Shown here piece after piece: positions 8,980 through 16,457 of a stretch of DNA of 64,000 nucleotides. The stretch's first letter is position 1. Each line of letters begins with the position of its first letter. Below the pieces are notes generated by a model. It worked only from the letters and a program-made list of their open reading frames with translations. It made no database searches and was not told the origin of the DNA. The stretch covers positions 33,993-97,992 of the forward strand of contig NZ_KB898045.1 of the NCBI RefSeq assembly GCF_000377345.1, given 5' to 3'. This DNA comes from Thioalkalivibrio sp. ALJ16. Lineage in GTDB: Bacteria > Pseudomonadota > Gammaproteobacteria > Ectothiorhodospirales > Ectothiorhodospiraceae. Both the position numbers and the translations under genes were made by a program.

Positions 8980-9958
8980 GGATGCGCTGGCTCCAGTCGT
9001 CTGCCCAGCGGCCCAGGGCCTGCCCGGGACGTTCGAGATATTCCCGGGTCAGCCGGTCCAGGCGTTCCGGGTTGGCCGCAAGTCGCTCGACCTCCACCCA
9101 GCCATTGAAGGGTCGGGCCAGACTCCAGTCGGGGTCGTCGATTTCGCAGTTGGGCAGGCGGTAATGGAACGCCGGGCGGGGCTTGATCAGTTCGTGTTCC
9201 ACCGGCGCTGCGGCTACTCGGTCCGGGTCCAGGTGGGCGAACAGCGGCAGCAGGTCCAGCGGGCGGTTGCGGGTCGGGCTGTGTTCCAGGTAGGCGTCGA
9301 TCAGCGCGGCCTGGTCGGGCTGGAAATCCGGGTCCAGCATGGCGCGCACGAAGGTCCCGGGAAAGGCCCGGATGTACGGCGACAGCCGGCGTGCCAGGTT
9401 GATGGCGCCGGCCGCGGTCAGGGCCTCGTACAGCAGCAGGAAGGCCCGCAGCACGGCCAGAATCCAGCGCGCATCGGTGCGGTGGATCTCGATGTTCAGC
9501 TGCAGTCCGAAGGCGTAGAGCAGGGAGGTCTCCGTGCCCTGGGCACCGGCCTGCTGCAACTGAGCGCGTACCCGGTCCAGCCGCGGCAGCATCGCGGCGG
9601 GGATGGGCGGGGCGACGATCTCGTGGGGTACCAGGTGGCCGGCGGCATCGGCCAGCCAGCGGTCCAGCGCGGCCTCGTCGGAGTCGTCCAGCTCGATCCC
9701 GAGTCGCCGCAGGTGTTCGCGATAGGCGCGATCCTTCAGTACCCGGGCATCCAGTTCCAGCTGGAAGTCCCCCACTTCGGAATCCTGCACCTGTGCCACG
9801 AAGGCATTGTCGTGCTGGATGTGTCCGCCGAACTCCTCCTGCACCGCGGCGGCCATGGTCTCGAGTGAAACGCCGGCCATCTCGATCTCGACGCCGATAC
9901 GGCGGGGCTGGCCGTCGGGGGCTTCGTTCCAGGGCAATTCGTGAAAGGGCTCGCTCAT
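8966..9958 (-). CDS. Putative amidoligase (Amidoligase_2 family)
   Basis: A 330-aa protein of the glutamine-synthetase-like, COOH-NH2 ligase superfamily. The hallmark RRIGVEIEMAG near the N-terminus gives the paired acidic residues of the metal/ATP site, and GDFQLELDARVL is the second family strand. Iyer and Aravind predicted such enzymes to form amide bonds in unidentified small molecules or peptides, often next to a glutamine amidotransferase exactly as here. Substrate and product are unknown. It leads the two-gene leftward operon. Confidence 0.85.
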   Translation of the reverse strand: MSEPFHELPWNEAPDGQPRRIGVEIEMAGVSLETMAAAVQEEFGGHIQHDNAFVAQVQDSEVGDFQLELDARVLKDRAYREHLRRLGIELDDSDEAALDRWLADAAGHLVPHEIVAPPIPAAMLPRLDRVRAQLQQAGAQGTETSLLYAFGLQLNIEIHRTDARWILAVLRAFLLLYEALTAAGAINLARRLSPYIRAFPGTFVRAMLDPDFQPDQAALIDAYLEHSPTRNRPLDLLPLFAHLDPDRVAAAPVEHELIKPRPAFHYRLPNCEIDDPDWSLARPFNGWVEVERLAANPERLDRLTREYLERPGQALGRWADDWSQRIREWF

Positions 9959-10069
9959 GTCGCCGCCTGTCGGAATGTGGTGCCCATGATAACGGTTCGG
10001 TATCGCGGTCGCGCCTCAGGTAGGATTGGCGCGCCTGGCAAATACCGCCCCGCTGTGGAAGAACGGACC

Positions 10070-10432
10070 ATGGATCGAATCTATCTCAAGGATCTGCGCA
10101 TTGATGCCGTGGTCGGCGTCTATGACTGGGAACAGCGCCAGCAGCGCCCGCTGCGCTTCGACATCGAGCTGGCCACCGATACGCGGGTGGCCGCGCACTC
10201 CGGCGAGATCACCGACACCGTGGACTACGAGGCTGTGGCGAATACGGTACGCGCCATCGTCACGCGCGAGCCCCACACGCTGCTCGAATCCCTCGCCGAG
10301 GAGATCGCCGAGACCCTGATGACCGCGTTCCGCACCCCGTGGGTGCGCATCGATCTGGGCAAGCCGGGGGCGGTCGCGGGTGTCGCCGAGGTCGGTATCC
10401 GGATTGAACGCGGGGTTCACCCGGGTGGCTGA
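10070..10432 (+). CDS. folB: Dihydroneopterin aldolase FolB
   Basis: Folate pathway enzyme converting dihydroneopterin to 6-hydroxymethyl-dihydropterin and glycolaldehyde; 120 aa, normal for the family. The start at 10070 gives MDRIYLKDLRIDAVVGVYDWEQ, the usual N-terminus with the conserved VGVYxWE. TVDYEAVANTVR and LLESLAEEIAE are further signatures. It is a single-gene unit closed by the terminator at 10460-10484. Confidence 0.95.
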   Translation: MDRIYLKDLRIDAVVGVYDWEQRQQRPLRFDIELATDTRVAAHSGEITDTVDYEAVANTVRAIVTREPHTLLESLAEEIAETLMTAFRTPWVRIDLGKPGAVAGVAEVGIRIERGVHPGG

Positions 10433-10459
10433 GTCGCCAGCACACAACCTGCATCCCTG

Positions 10460-10484
10460 AAGCCGGCCTGTGCCGGCTTTTTTG
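10460..10484 (+). terminator. Rho-independent terminator after folB
   Basis: Stem AAGCCGGC / GCCGGCTT with a 4-nt CTGT loop, running into six T. It separates folB from the nitrogen-regulated unit downstream. Confidence 0.9.
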
Positions 10485-10494
10485 TATCTGTTTG

Positions 10495-10509
10495 GCACCC
10501 TTCTGGTGC
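10495..10509 (+). promoter_or_regulatory. NtrC-type binding site 1
   Basis: GCAC, seven bases, GTGC: the dyad spacing of NtrC enhancer sites (consensus TGCACYANNNTGGTGCA). Its centre is about 130 bp upstream of the transcription start predicted from the sigma-54 promoter at 10606-10621. Confidence 0.7.
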
Positions 10510-10526
10510 GTGTGCACTTTTAGTGC

Positions 10527-10541
10527 GCACTGCATTGGTGC
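10527..10541 (+). promoter_or_regulatory. NtrC-type binding site 2
   Basis: A second GCAC-N7-GTGC dyad, extended to GCGCAC / GTGCGC. Its centre is 32 bp from site 1, about three helical turns, as in classic paired glnA enhancers. A shorter-spaced dyad (GCAC-N5-GTGC) lies between the two sites. Confidence 0.75.
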
Positions 10542-10605
10542 GCGCCCCCGTGGTTTTACCGCAACAGGTGTTGCGAGTACCCGATTTCTCCCGCGTTTCT
10601 ACATG

Positions 10606-10621
10606 TGGCACGCCCCATGCA
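10606..10621 (+). promoter_or_regulatory. Sigma-54 promoter of the porin-glnK-amtB unit
   Basis: TGGCACG, four bases, ATGCA. The GG and GC dinucleotides are 12 bp apart, as required for -24/-12 promoters. The only departure from consensus TTGCA is the first base of the -12 element. It lies about 56 nt before the porin start and downstream of two NtrC-type dyads, so nitrogen-limited expression is expected. Confidence 0.85.
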
Positions 10622-10676
10622 AGGACCGGGTGTCGACTACGCGACACTTGATTGAACAATCCGGGAGAAGACCAAC

Positions 10677-11390
10677 ATGAAGAAGTTCACCCGCTCCGCA
10701 CTGGCTGCCGCCGTCCTCACCGTGGGTTCCACGGGTGGCGTTGCCTTTACCTCCACCGCCGCCGCGGAACTGTCCGTGAACATTGGCGCGGTCTCCAATT
10801 ATTACTTCCGCGGTTTTTCCGAAACCGACGGCGGTGCGGCCATCCAGGGCGGCATCGATTTTGAACATGAATCCGGCTTCTACGTAGGCACCTGGGCGTC
10901 CAATGTCGATTTCGGCGATGACACCAGCTACGAGCTCGATCTCTACCTGGGTTTTGCCGATGAATTCGACAGTGGCTTTGGCTACGACGTCGGTTACATC
11001 TACTACGCCTACCCCGATGCTCGTGATGACACCGGCTCCCTGAGCGCCGACTTCGGCGAGATCTACGGTGAAGTCAGCTTTGACACCGGTGTGGTCGGTC
11101 TCTACGGCGGTATGGCCTACGTCGTCAACGACAGCGATGATTCCGCTCTCGAAGATGACGATATGTACTTCTACGCCGGTCTGGATATCCCGTTCATGGA
11201 TGTCTACAGCGCCGGGTTCATGGTCGGCCGCACGAAGTTCGACGACTCCAGCCTGGATAACTACACCCATTACACCGCAAGCCTGACCCGTGACGCGGGC
11301 GACTGGGGCGAGTTCAGCTTCAACCTCGAATACGTCGATGAGTCCGACGAGGACCTGGGTGCCTGGGTGGGCTGGTCCAAGACGTTCTAA
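10677..11390 (+). CDS. TorF-family putative outer-membrane porin
   Basis: A 237-aa beta-barrel-like protein. A cleavable signal (KKFTRSALAAAVLTVG..., cut near AAAEL) is followed by the family opening LSVNIGAVSNYYFRGFSET, then many alternating aromatic strands rich in Asp and Glu. It ends in Phe, as outer-membrane barrels do. The family is a conserved porin of unproven substrate. Its position between a sigma-54/NtrC control region and glnK-amtB implies uptake of a nitrogen compound, which is inference from context. The many acidic residues fit an alkaliphilic or halophilic host. Confidence 0.85.
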   Translation: MKKFTRSALAAAVLTVGSTGGVAFTSTAAAELSVNIGAVSNYYFRGFSETDGGAAIQGGIDFEHESGFYVGTWASNVDFGDDTSYELDLYLGFADEFDSGFGYDVGYIYYAYPDARDDTGSLSADFGEIYGEVSFDTGVVGLYGGMAYVVNDSDDSALEDDDMYFYAGLDIPFMDVYSAGFMVGRTKFDDSSLDNYTHYTASLTRDAGDWGEFSFNLEYVDESDEDLGAWVGWSKTF

Positions 11391-11415
11391 TCCCTGCTCT
11401 ACCTCTTAACGCTAA

Positions 11416-11796
<381 letters not shown>

Positions 11797-11831
11797 GGCC
11801 TCCGTCTTCCATCGAATGAGGAATTTCAATC

Positions 11832-13085
11832 ATGGAAATTGAACAGCAAGTTGTCGAACTCGCCTACGCAATGGACACCTTTTACTTTCTGGTGGCCGGC
11901 GCGCTGGTGATGTGGATGGCCGCGGGCTTCACGATGCTCGAGGCCGGTATGGTCCGCAGCAAGAGCGTGGCCGAAATTGCGACCAAGAATATCGCGCTCT
12001 ACTCGATCGCGAGCATTATGTACATGCTGATTGGCTACAACATCATGTACGGCGACGGCCTGAGCTCGGTGATCCCGAGCATCGGCTTCCTGATCACCGG
12101 CGACAACGCCGTGGGTGACGTGCTGGGTAGCGATGGCGACATCTACTACTCCGATCGTGCCGACTTCTTCTTCCAGGTCGTGTTCGTGGCTACCGCGATG
12201 TCCATCGTCTCGGGTGCCGTGGCCGAGCGGATGAAGCTGTGGGCCTTCCTTGCCTTTGCGGTCGTGCTGACCGGCTTCATCTACCCGATCCAGGGCTTCT
12301 GGAGCTGGGGCGAAGGCTTCCTCGACCAGATCGGCTACCTCGACTACGCGGGTTCCGGCATTGTCCACTTCACGGGCGCCGCTGCTGCGCTGGCCGGTGT
12401 GCTGCTCCTCGGGGCGCGTAAAGGCAAGTACGGCAAGGATGGTCAGATCAACGCGATCCCGGGCTCCAGCATGCCGCTGGCCACCCTGGGTGTGCTGATC
12501 CTCTGGCTGGGCTGGTTCGGCTTTAACGGTGGCTCCGAACTGAAGGTCTCGGATGTCGAATCCGCCAATGCCGTGGCCGCCGTGTTCGCCAACACCAACC
12601 TGGCCGCGGCCGGTGGTGTGGTGGCTGCCCTGATCACCACCCGTCTGGTGTTCGGCAAGGCCGACCTGACCATGGCGCTGAACGGCGCGGTCGCGGGCCT
12701 TGTGTCCATCACCGCCGAGCCGCTGATGCCCAGCCCGTTCCTGGCCGTCATCATCGGTGCCGTCGGTGGCGTGATCGTGGTGTTCTCGATCGTCGCGCTG
12801 GACAAGCTGAAGATCGACGATCCGGTTGGTGCGATCTCCGCGCACGGTACCGCCGGTATCTGGGGTGTCTTCGCGGTGCTGCTGTCCAACCCGGATGCGA
12901 CCTTCGTCGCTCAGCTGCTGGGTCTGCTGTCCATCTTCGTGTTCGTCTTCGTGGCCTCGCTGATCGTCTGGGCCATCCTGAAGGCGGTGATGGGTATCCG
13001 CCTGAGCGAAGAGGACGAGGATATCGGTGCCGATATCGCCGAGTGCGGTCTCGAGGCCTATCCGGAGTTCACCGGGAAGCAATAA
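11832..13085 (+). CDS. amtB: Ammonium transporter AmtB
   Basis: Inner-membrane ammonium channel, 417 aa with about eleven hydrophobic segments. Family stretches include AAGFTMLEAGMVRSKS, the DYAGSGIVHFTGAAAAL signature and ISAHGTAGIWGV with the second pore His. No separate signal peptide is obvious at the N-terminus. It follows glnK by 35 nt and ends the nitrogen unit before the hairpin and terminator at 13105-13224. Confidence 0.97.
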   Translation: MEIEQQVVELAYAMDTFYFLVAGALVMWMAAGFTMLEAGMVRSKSVAEIATKNIALYSIASIMYMLIGYNIMYGDGLSSVIPSIGFLITGDNAVGDVLGSDGDIYYSDRADFFFQVVFVATAMSIVSGAVAERMKLWAFLAFAVVLTGFIYPIQGFWSWGEGFLDQIGYLDYAGSGIVHFTGAAAALAGVLLLGARKGKYGKDGQINAIPGSSMPLATLGVLILWLGWFGFNGGSELKVSDVESANAVAAVFANTNLAAAGGVVAALITTRLVFGKADLTMALNGAVAGLVSITAEPLMPSPFLAVIIGAVGGVIVVFSIVALDKLKIDDPVGAISAHGTAGIWGVFAVLLSNPDATFVAQLLGLLSIFVFVFVASLIVWAILKAVMGIRLSEEDEDIGADIAECGLEAYPEFTGKQ

Positions 13086-13104
13086 TCCCCGGTTAACCTG
13101 ACGC

Positions 13105-13135
13105 GGGTTCGGTCCGGTGCGGCCGGATCGAACCC
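13105..13135 (+). other. Hairpin downstream of amtB
   Basis: A 13-bp stem (GGGTTCGGTCCGG with its complement, one G-T wobble) and a short loop, 20 nt after the amtB stop and without a T tract. It may protect the 3' end of the transcript. A second structure with a T tract follows at 13197. Confidence 0.6.
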
Positions 13136-13196
13136 CGAACAAGTCTCCTCCGAAGCCGACAAGACAGTCTCCCAGGACTAGAGGATGTTGGCATTT

Positions 13197-13224
13197 GGGC
13201 GCCCCCCCGGGGCGCCCTTTTTTA
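13197..13224 (+). terminator. Rho-independent terminator of the glnK-amtB unit
   Basis: GGGCGCC / GGCGCCC stem followed by six T. It lies 111 nt after amtB and upstream of the fetA-like start. Confidence 0.88.
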
Positions 13225-13313
13225 TGTGGCGCCTGCGCGCGCCGATCCGGTTTTTCCGGCCGCCGCGCACCCATCGGTTAGGATTCCCTGATCGCCGGAC
13301 CGGAAATGCCCGC

Positions 13314-13934
13314 ATGGACCCCCTTCTCGACGTACAGCAACTCAAGACCGCCCACCTGGGCCCGCTGGATCTGCGGCTTCAGCCAGGTGAGCTGGCACAG
13401 GTCACCGGTGCATCCGGCGCCGGCAAGTCCCTGCTGCTGCGCGCGCTGGCGGATCTGGATCCGAACACCGGCTCGGTCCGCCTGGCCGGCGTGCCGCGCG
13501 AATCGATGCCCCCGGTCCAGTGGCGCTGCCAGGTGGCCTATGTGCCAGCCGAGACGGCCTGGTGGGGCGAGCGCGTCGACGAGCACCTGCCCGGCGAATT
13601 CTCGCGCGATACGGCGCTGCATCTGCTGGAGCAGGTCGCCCTCCCGGAAGATGCCCTGCACTGGGAGGTCGAACGCCTGTCCAGTGGCGAAAAGCAGCGT
13701 CTGGGGTTGCTGCGGGCGCTGTTGAACCAGCCGCGTGTCCTCCTGCTCGATGAGCCCACCGCCAACCTTGATCTCGACAACACCCGACGGATCGAGCGGG
13801 CCGTGCGGAGCTATCTGGCCGAGCAGGACGCCGCGGCCCTCTGGGTCAGCCACGACACCCTGCAGCGCCAGCGTCTGGGCGGACGCATCCTGACCATCCG
13901 CGAAGGACTGCTGGAGGCGCCGGCATGGACCTGA
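13314..13934 (+). CDS. fetA: ABC transporter ATPase, FetA-like
   Basis: Cytoplasmic ATPase subunit, 206 aa from the ATG at 13314. Walker A GASGAGKSLLLRALA, signature LSSGEKQRLGLLRALL, Walker B VLLLDEPTANLD and the H-loop SHDT are all present. It overlaps the following UPF0014 permease by 10 nt. This pairing matches E. coli FetAB (YbbL-YbbM), reported as an iron exporter that eases oxidative stress. Export of iron here is inferred from family and context. Confidence 0.88.
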   Translation: MDPLLDVQQLKTAHLGPLDLRLQPGELAQVTGASGAGKSLLLRALADLDPNTGSVRLAGVPRESMPPVQWRCQVAYVPAETAWWGERVDEHLPGEFSRDTALHLLEQVALPEDALHWEVERLSSGEKQRLGLLRALLNQPRVLLLDEPTANLDLDNTRRIERAVRSYLAEQDAAALWVSHDTLQRQRLGGRILTIREGLLEAPAWT

Positions 13935-14731
13935 TCTCGCTCTCCGCGGTCGACCTCGCCCTCGCCGCGCTGCTGGTGATTGCGCTGGCCGGGGTCACGG
14001 TATGGGCACGGATGGGGCTGGGGCGCAGCCTGGTGATCGCCGGGGTGCGTACCGTGATCCAGCTGCTGCTGGTCGGCCTGATCCTGCAGACGCTGTTCGA
14101 CCATGCGCAGCTGGGCTGGGTCGCCTTGATGGCTGTGGTGATGCTGGCGGTCGCCGGTTACGAGGTGATGGCGCGCCAGCAGCGCCGCTTCGTCGGCCTG
14201 TGGGGCTACGGGATCGGCACTGCCACCATGTTCATCTCCGCCTTCGCGGTCACGGTGCTGGCGCTGACCACCATGGTCGGGCCCACCCCCTGGTGGGAGC
14301 CGCAGTACGCGATCCCGCTACTGGGCATGCTGCTCGGCAACACCATGACCGGCATCGCGCTGGGGCTGGACCGCCTGACCCAGACCGTCTGGCGCGAGCG
14401 GCGCACCATCGAGGGACGGCTGGCGATGGGGGCCTCGTGGAGCGAGGCGGTCACGACCATGCGCCGCGAGGCGGCGCGCTCCGGCCTGATGCCGACCATC
14501 AACGCCATGGCCGCCGCCGGCATCGTCAGCCTGCCGGGCATGATGACCGGTCAGATCCTGGCCGGCGCCCCGCCAGTGGAGGCCGTGAAGTACCAGATCC
14601 TGATCATGTTCCTGATCACCGCCGGTACCGGCTTCGGCACCCTGGGCGCGGTCTGGTTTGCTTCCCGCCGCCTGTTCGACACCCGCGAGCGCCTGCGCCT
14701 CGACCGCCTCAAGGCCGGCCGCCACACCTAG
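13925..14731 (+). CDS. fetB: ABC transporter permease, FetB-like (UPF0014)
   Basis: Membrane subunit of a putative metal exporter, 268 aa with about seven hydrophobic spans. UPF0014 landmarks include GLGRSLVIAGVRTVIQLLLVG near the N-terminus, IPLLGMLLGNTMTGIALGLDRL in the middle and GIVSLPGMMTGQILAGAPPVEA towards the end. Its start lies inside the last codons of fetA, so the two are translated together. Confidence 0.93.
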   Translation: MDLISLSAVDLALAALLVIALAGVTVWARMGLGRSLVIAGVRTVIQLLLVGLILQTLFDHAQLGWVALMAVVMLAVAGYEVMARQQRRFVGLWGYGIGTATMFISAFAVTVLALTTMVGPTPWWEPQYAIPLLGMLLGNTMTGIALGLDRLTQTVWRERRTIEGRLAMGASWSEAVTTMRREAARSGLMPTINAMAAAGIVSLPGMMTGQILAGAPPVEAVKYQILIMFLITAGTGFGTLGAVWFASRRLFDTRERLRLDRLKAGRHT

Positions 14732-14754
14732 GGAGACGTAGCCGGGCACCCATG

Positions 14755-14793
14755 CCCCGTAGGATGCGCTGAGCGCTGCCAACCGCATCGGCC
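14755..14793. repeat. GTAGGATGC-type palindromic repeat
   Basis: CGTAGGATGCGCTGAGCG followed shortly by AACCGCATC, an imperfect palindrome. Related units occur at 31218-31260, 31985-32073 and 33015-33100. This is a dispersed REP-like family in gaps next to toxin-antitoxin genes. Confidence 0.55.
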
Positions 14794-14810
14794 AGACACA
14801 CGTGCGGGCG

Positions 14811-15092
14811 TTAAGAATCGCGTTTCAGGTCCCGGTAGAAGTTCTCGTGTGTGCCCAGCAGGAGGAGGTGGCGCGTGCGGGGATCGTACTCATAGGCGAG
14901 CAGCATCAGTTGCCCGCGTGACTTGAACTTGTAAACCATGACCCCCGCCAGGTCCCCTTTCTTGCTGGTGCCCAGCTCGGGGTCGCGGATGATCTCGGCG
15001 ACCGCATCGTCTACGTCGGCCTTCTGGGCGGGGTGCAGGCGCTTGTAAGCCCGTCGGAATCGGGTGCTTTGCAGCACATCCACGCCGTTCAA
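14811..15092 (-). CDS. RelE/ParE-family toxin
   Basis: A 93-aa protein of the RelE/ParE toxin fold: helix RFRRAYKRLHPAQKADVDDAVAEII, then strands GVMVYKFKSRGQLMLLAYEYD and HLLLLGTHENFYRDLKR. It likely acts as an mRNA interferase or gyrase inhibitor; the sequence does not decide which. It sits 13 nt after its presumed antitoxin in a leftward operon. Confidence 0.85.
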   Translation of the reverse strand: MNGVDVLQSTRFRRAYKRLHPAQKADVDDAVAEIIRDPELGTSKKGDLAGVMVYKFKSRGQLMLLAYEYDPRTRHLLLLGTHENFYRDLKRDS

Positions 15093-15105
15093 TTCTCGGG
15101 GGCCA

Positions 15106-15333
15106 TCAGTCGCGCTGGCCCTCGGGAGTAAATGGCGTGGCCAGCTCCCGGCCTTCGGCCCGTGCGATCAGGAGTTCACAAATGAAGTCGATGGGCAGGT
15201 CGGGGTTGTCCATGGCGGTACGCCCGACCTCGGCCCAGAACTCGATCTGGCCGGCGATGGTCCGGTGCTCGGCCTTCGCGTGGGCGCGAGCCTGCTGGTA
15301 GAGCGTTTCATCAATGCGGACGGGCAAACTCAT
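15106..15333 (-). CDS. ParD-like antitoxin
   Basis: A 75-aa protein with an N-terminal ribbon-helix-helix pattern (LPVRIDETLYQQARAHAK and GQIEFWAEVGRTAMDNPDL), typical of the ParD_like family. It should bind the adjacent RelE/ParE toxin and repress the operon. A perfect 9-bp inverted repeat sits 16 nt upstream of its start, a good operator candidate. Confidence 0.85.
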   Translation of the reverse strand: MSLPVRIDETLYQQARAHAKAEHRTIAGQIEFWAEVGRTAMDNPDLPIDFICELLIARAEGRELATPFTPEGQRD

Positions 15334-15348
15334 GGCCTGCTCTTTTTT

Positions 15349-15371
15349 GCTACAATTGTAGTAATTGTAGC
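15349..15371. promoter_or_regulatory. Palindromic operator of the toxin-antitoxin operon
   Basis: GCTACAATT, five bases, AATTGTAGC: a perfect inverted repeat in an AT-rich patch just upstream of the ParD-like start. The left arm also forms the inner palindrome CTACAATTGTAG. Its position and symmetry suit autoregulation by a dimeric ribbon-helix-helix antitoxin. Confidence 0.75.
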
Positions 15372-15519
15372 CCGCACCCGAATTGCCAGCAAGAAAAACG
15401 CGCGGATTGGTGCATTTCGCATGCGCTCAATGCACCCTGCGGAGTTTGTGGTGCCCGTCATCGCGAGGCGCGCCGCGCCGTGGCGATTCTCCGTGAGTGG
15501 CCCCGGTGCTGGCGCGCGA

Positions 15520-16371
15520 TCAGGCGAACAGCTTGCGGCGGAAGAACTCCGGCGTGGCACCGGCGGCGCGGTGGATCGCGGCGTTATAGTAGTGCGTGAC
15601 AAACGGCAGCTCCTCGGCCGCCTCCTCGCGCAGGAACGACACCGGGGCGTCCTTCGCGGCGATGGTGCAGGTCCACCAGCCGGAGGGGTAGGTGGCCTGC
15701 GGGAAGTGCAGGGTCAGCGCGTCGATGAAGCCGGCCGCGCGCAGGCTGTCGTGCATTGGGCGGATGATGCTGTCGGTGTGCAGCAGCGGCGATTCGCTTT
15801 GCTGCACCAGCAGGCCGTCCGGGCCCAGGGCCTTCACGCAGTCCTTGTAGAACGCGGTGGAGAACAGGCCTTCGGCCGGGCCGACCGGGTCGGTGGAGTC
15901 GACAATGATCACGTCGATGGAGCCGGGGGCGGCGTCCTTCAGGTACTGCACGCCGTCATCGAACAGCAGTTCGGCGCGCGGGTCGTCGTTGGCGTCGCAC
16001 AGCTCCGGGAAGTACTGTTCGGACAGGCGGGTGACGCGCTCGTCGATATCCACCTGTACGGCGTGCTCGACCTCGTCGTGCTTTAGCACTTCGCGCAGGG
16101 TGCCGCAGTCGCCGCCGCCGATGATGACCACGTTCTTCGGGGCGCTGTGCGAGTACAGCACCGGGTGCGACATCATCTCGTGGTAGATAAAGTTGTCGCG
16201 GCCGGTGAGCATCACGCAGTCGTCGATCACCATCAGGTTGCCGAAGGCCTCGGTCTCGTAGATCTCGATCTTCTGGTACGGGGTCTGTTCTTCGTGCAGC
16301 TTCTGCTTGATGCGCAGGGACAGCGCCATGTCTTGGTGCGGTTCGCTGAACCAGTTGTTGTCGAGTGCCAT
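15520..16371 (-). CDS. speE: Spermidine synthase SpeE
   Basis: Aminopropyltransferase making spermidine from putrescine and decarboxylated SAM; 283 aa. The start at 16371 gives MALDNNWFSEPHQDMALSLRIK. The nucleotide site VVIIGGGDCGTLREVLKH and the active-site segment IIVDSTDPVGPAEGLFS are clear. It is transcribed divergently from speA, whose product feeds putrescine synthesis. Confidence 0.97.
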   Translation of the reverse strand: MALDNNWFSEPHQDMALSLRIKQKLHEEQTPYQKIEIYETEAFGNLMVIDDCVMLTGRDNFIYHEMMSHPVLYSHSAPKNVVIIGGGDCGTLREVLKHDEVEHAVQVDIDERVTRLSEQYFPELCDANDDPRAELLFDDGVQYLKDAAPGSIDVIIVDSTDPVGPAEGLFSTAFYKDCVKALGPDGLLVQQSESPLLHTDSIIRPMHDSLRAAGFIDALTLHFPQATYPSGWWTCTIAAKDAPVSFLREEAAEELPFVTHYYNAAIHRAAGATPEFFRRKLFA

Positions 16372-16457
16372 TGGGCGGCTCCCCTTGCCGGTGCGGTGGA
16401 CGGTATGATGCGCCGCTATGATAGTGCCCCGCACGCTGCGGGCAACTGGTCACACTC

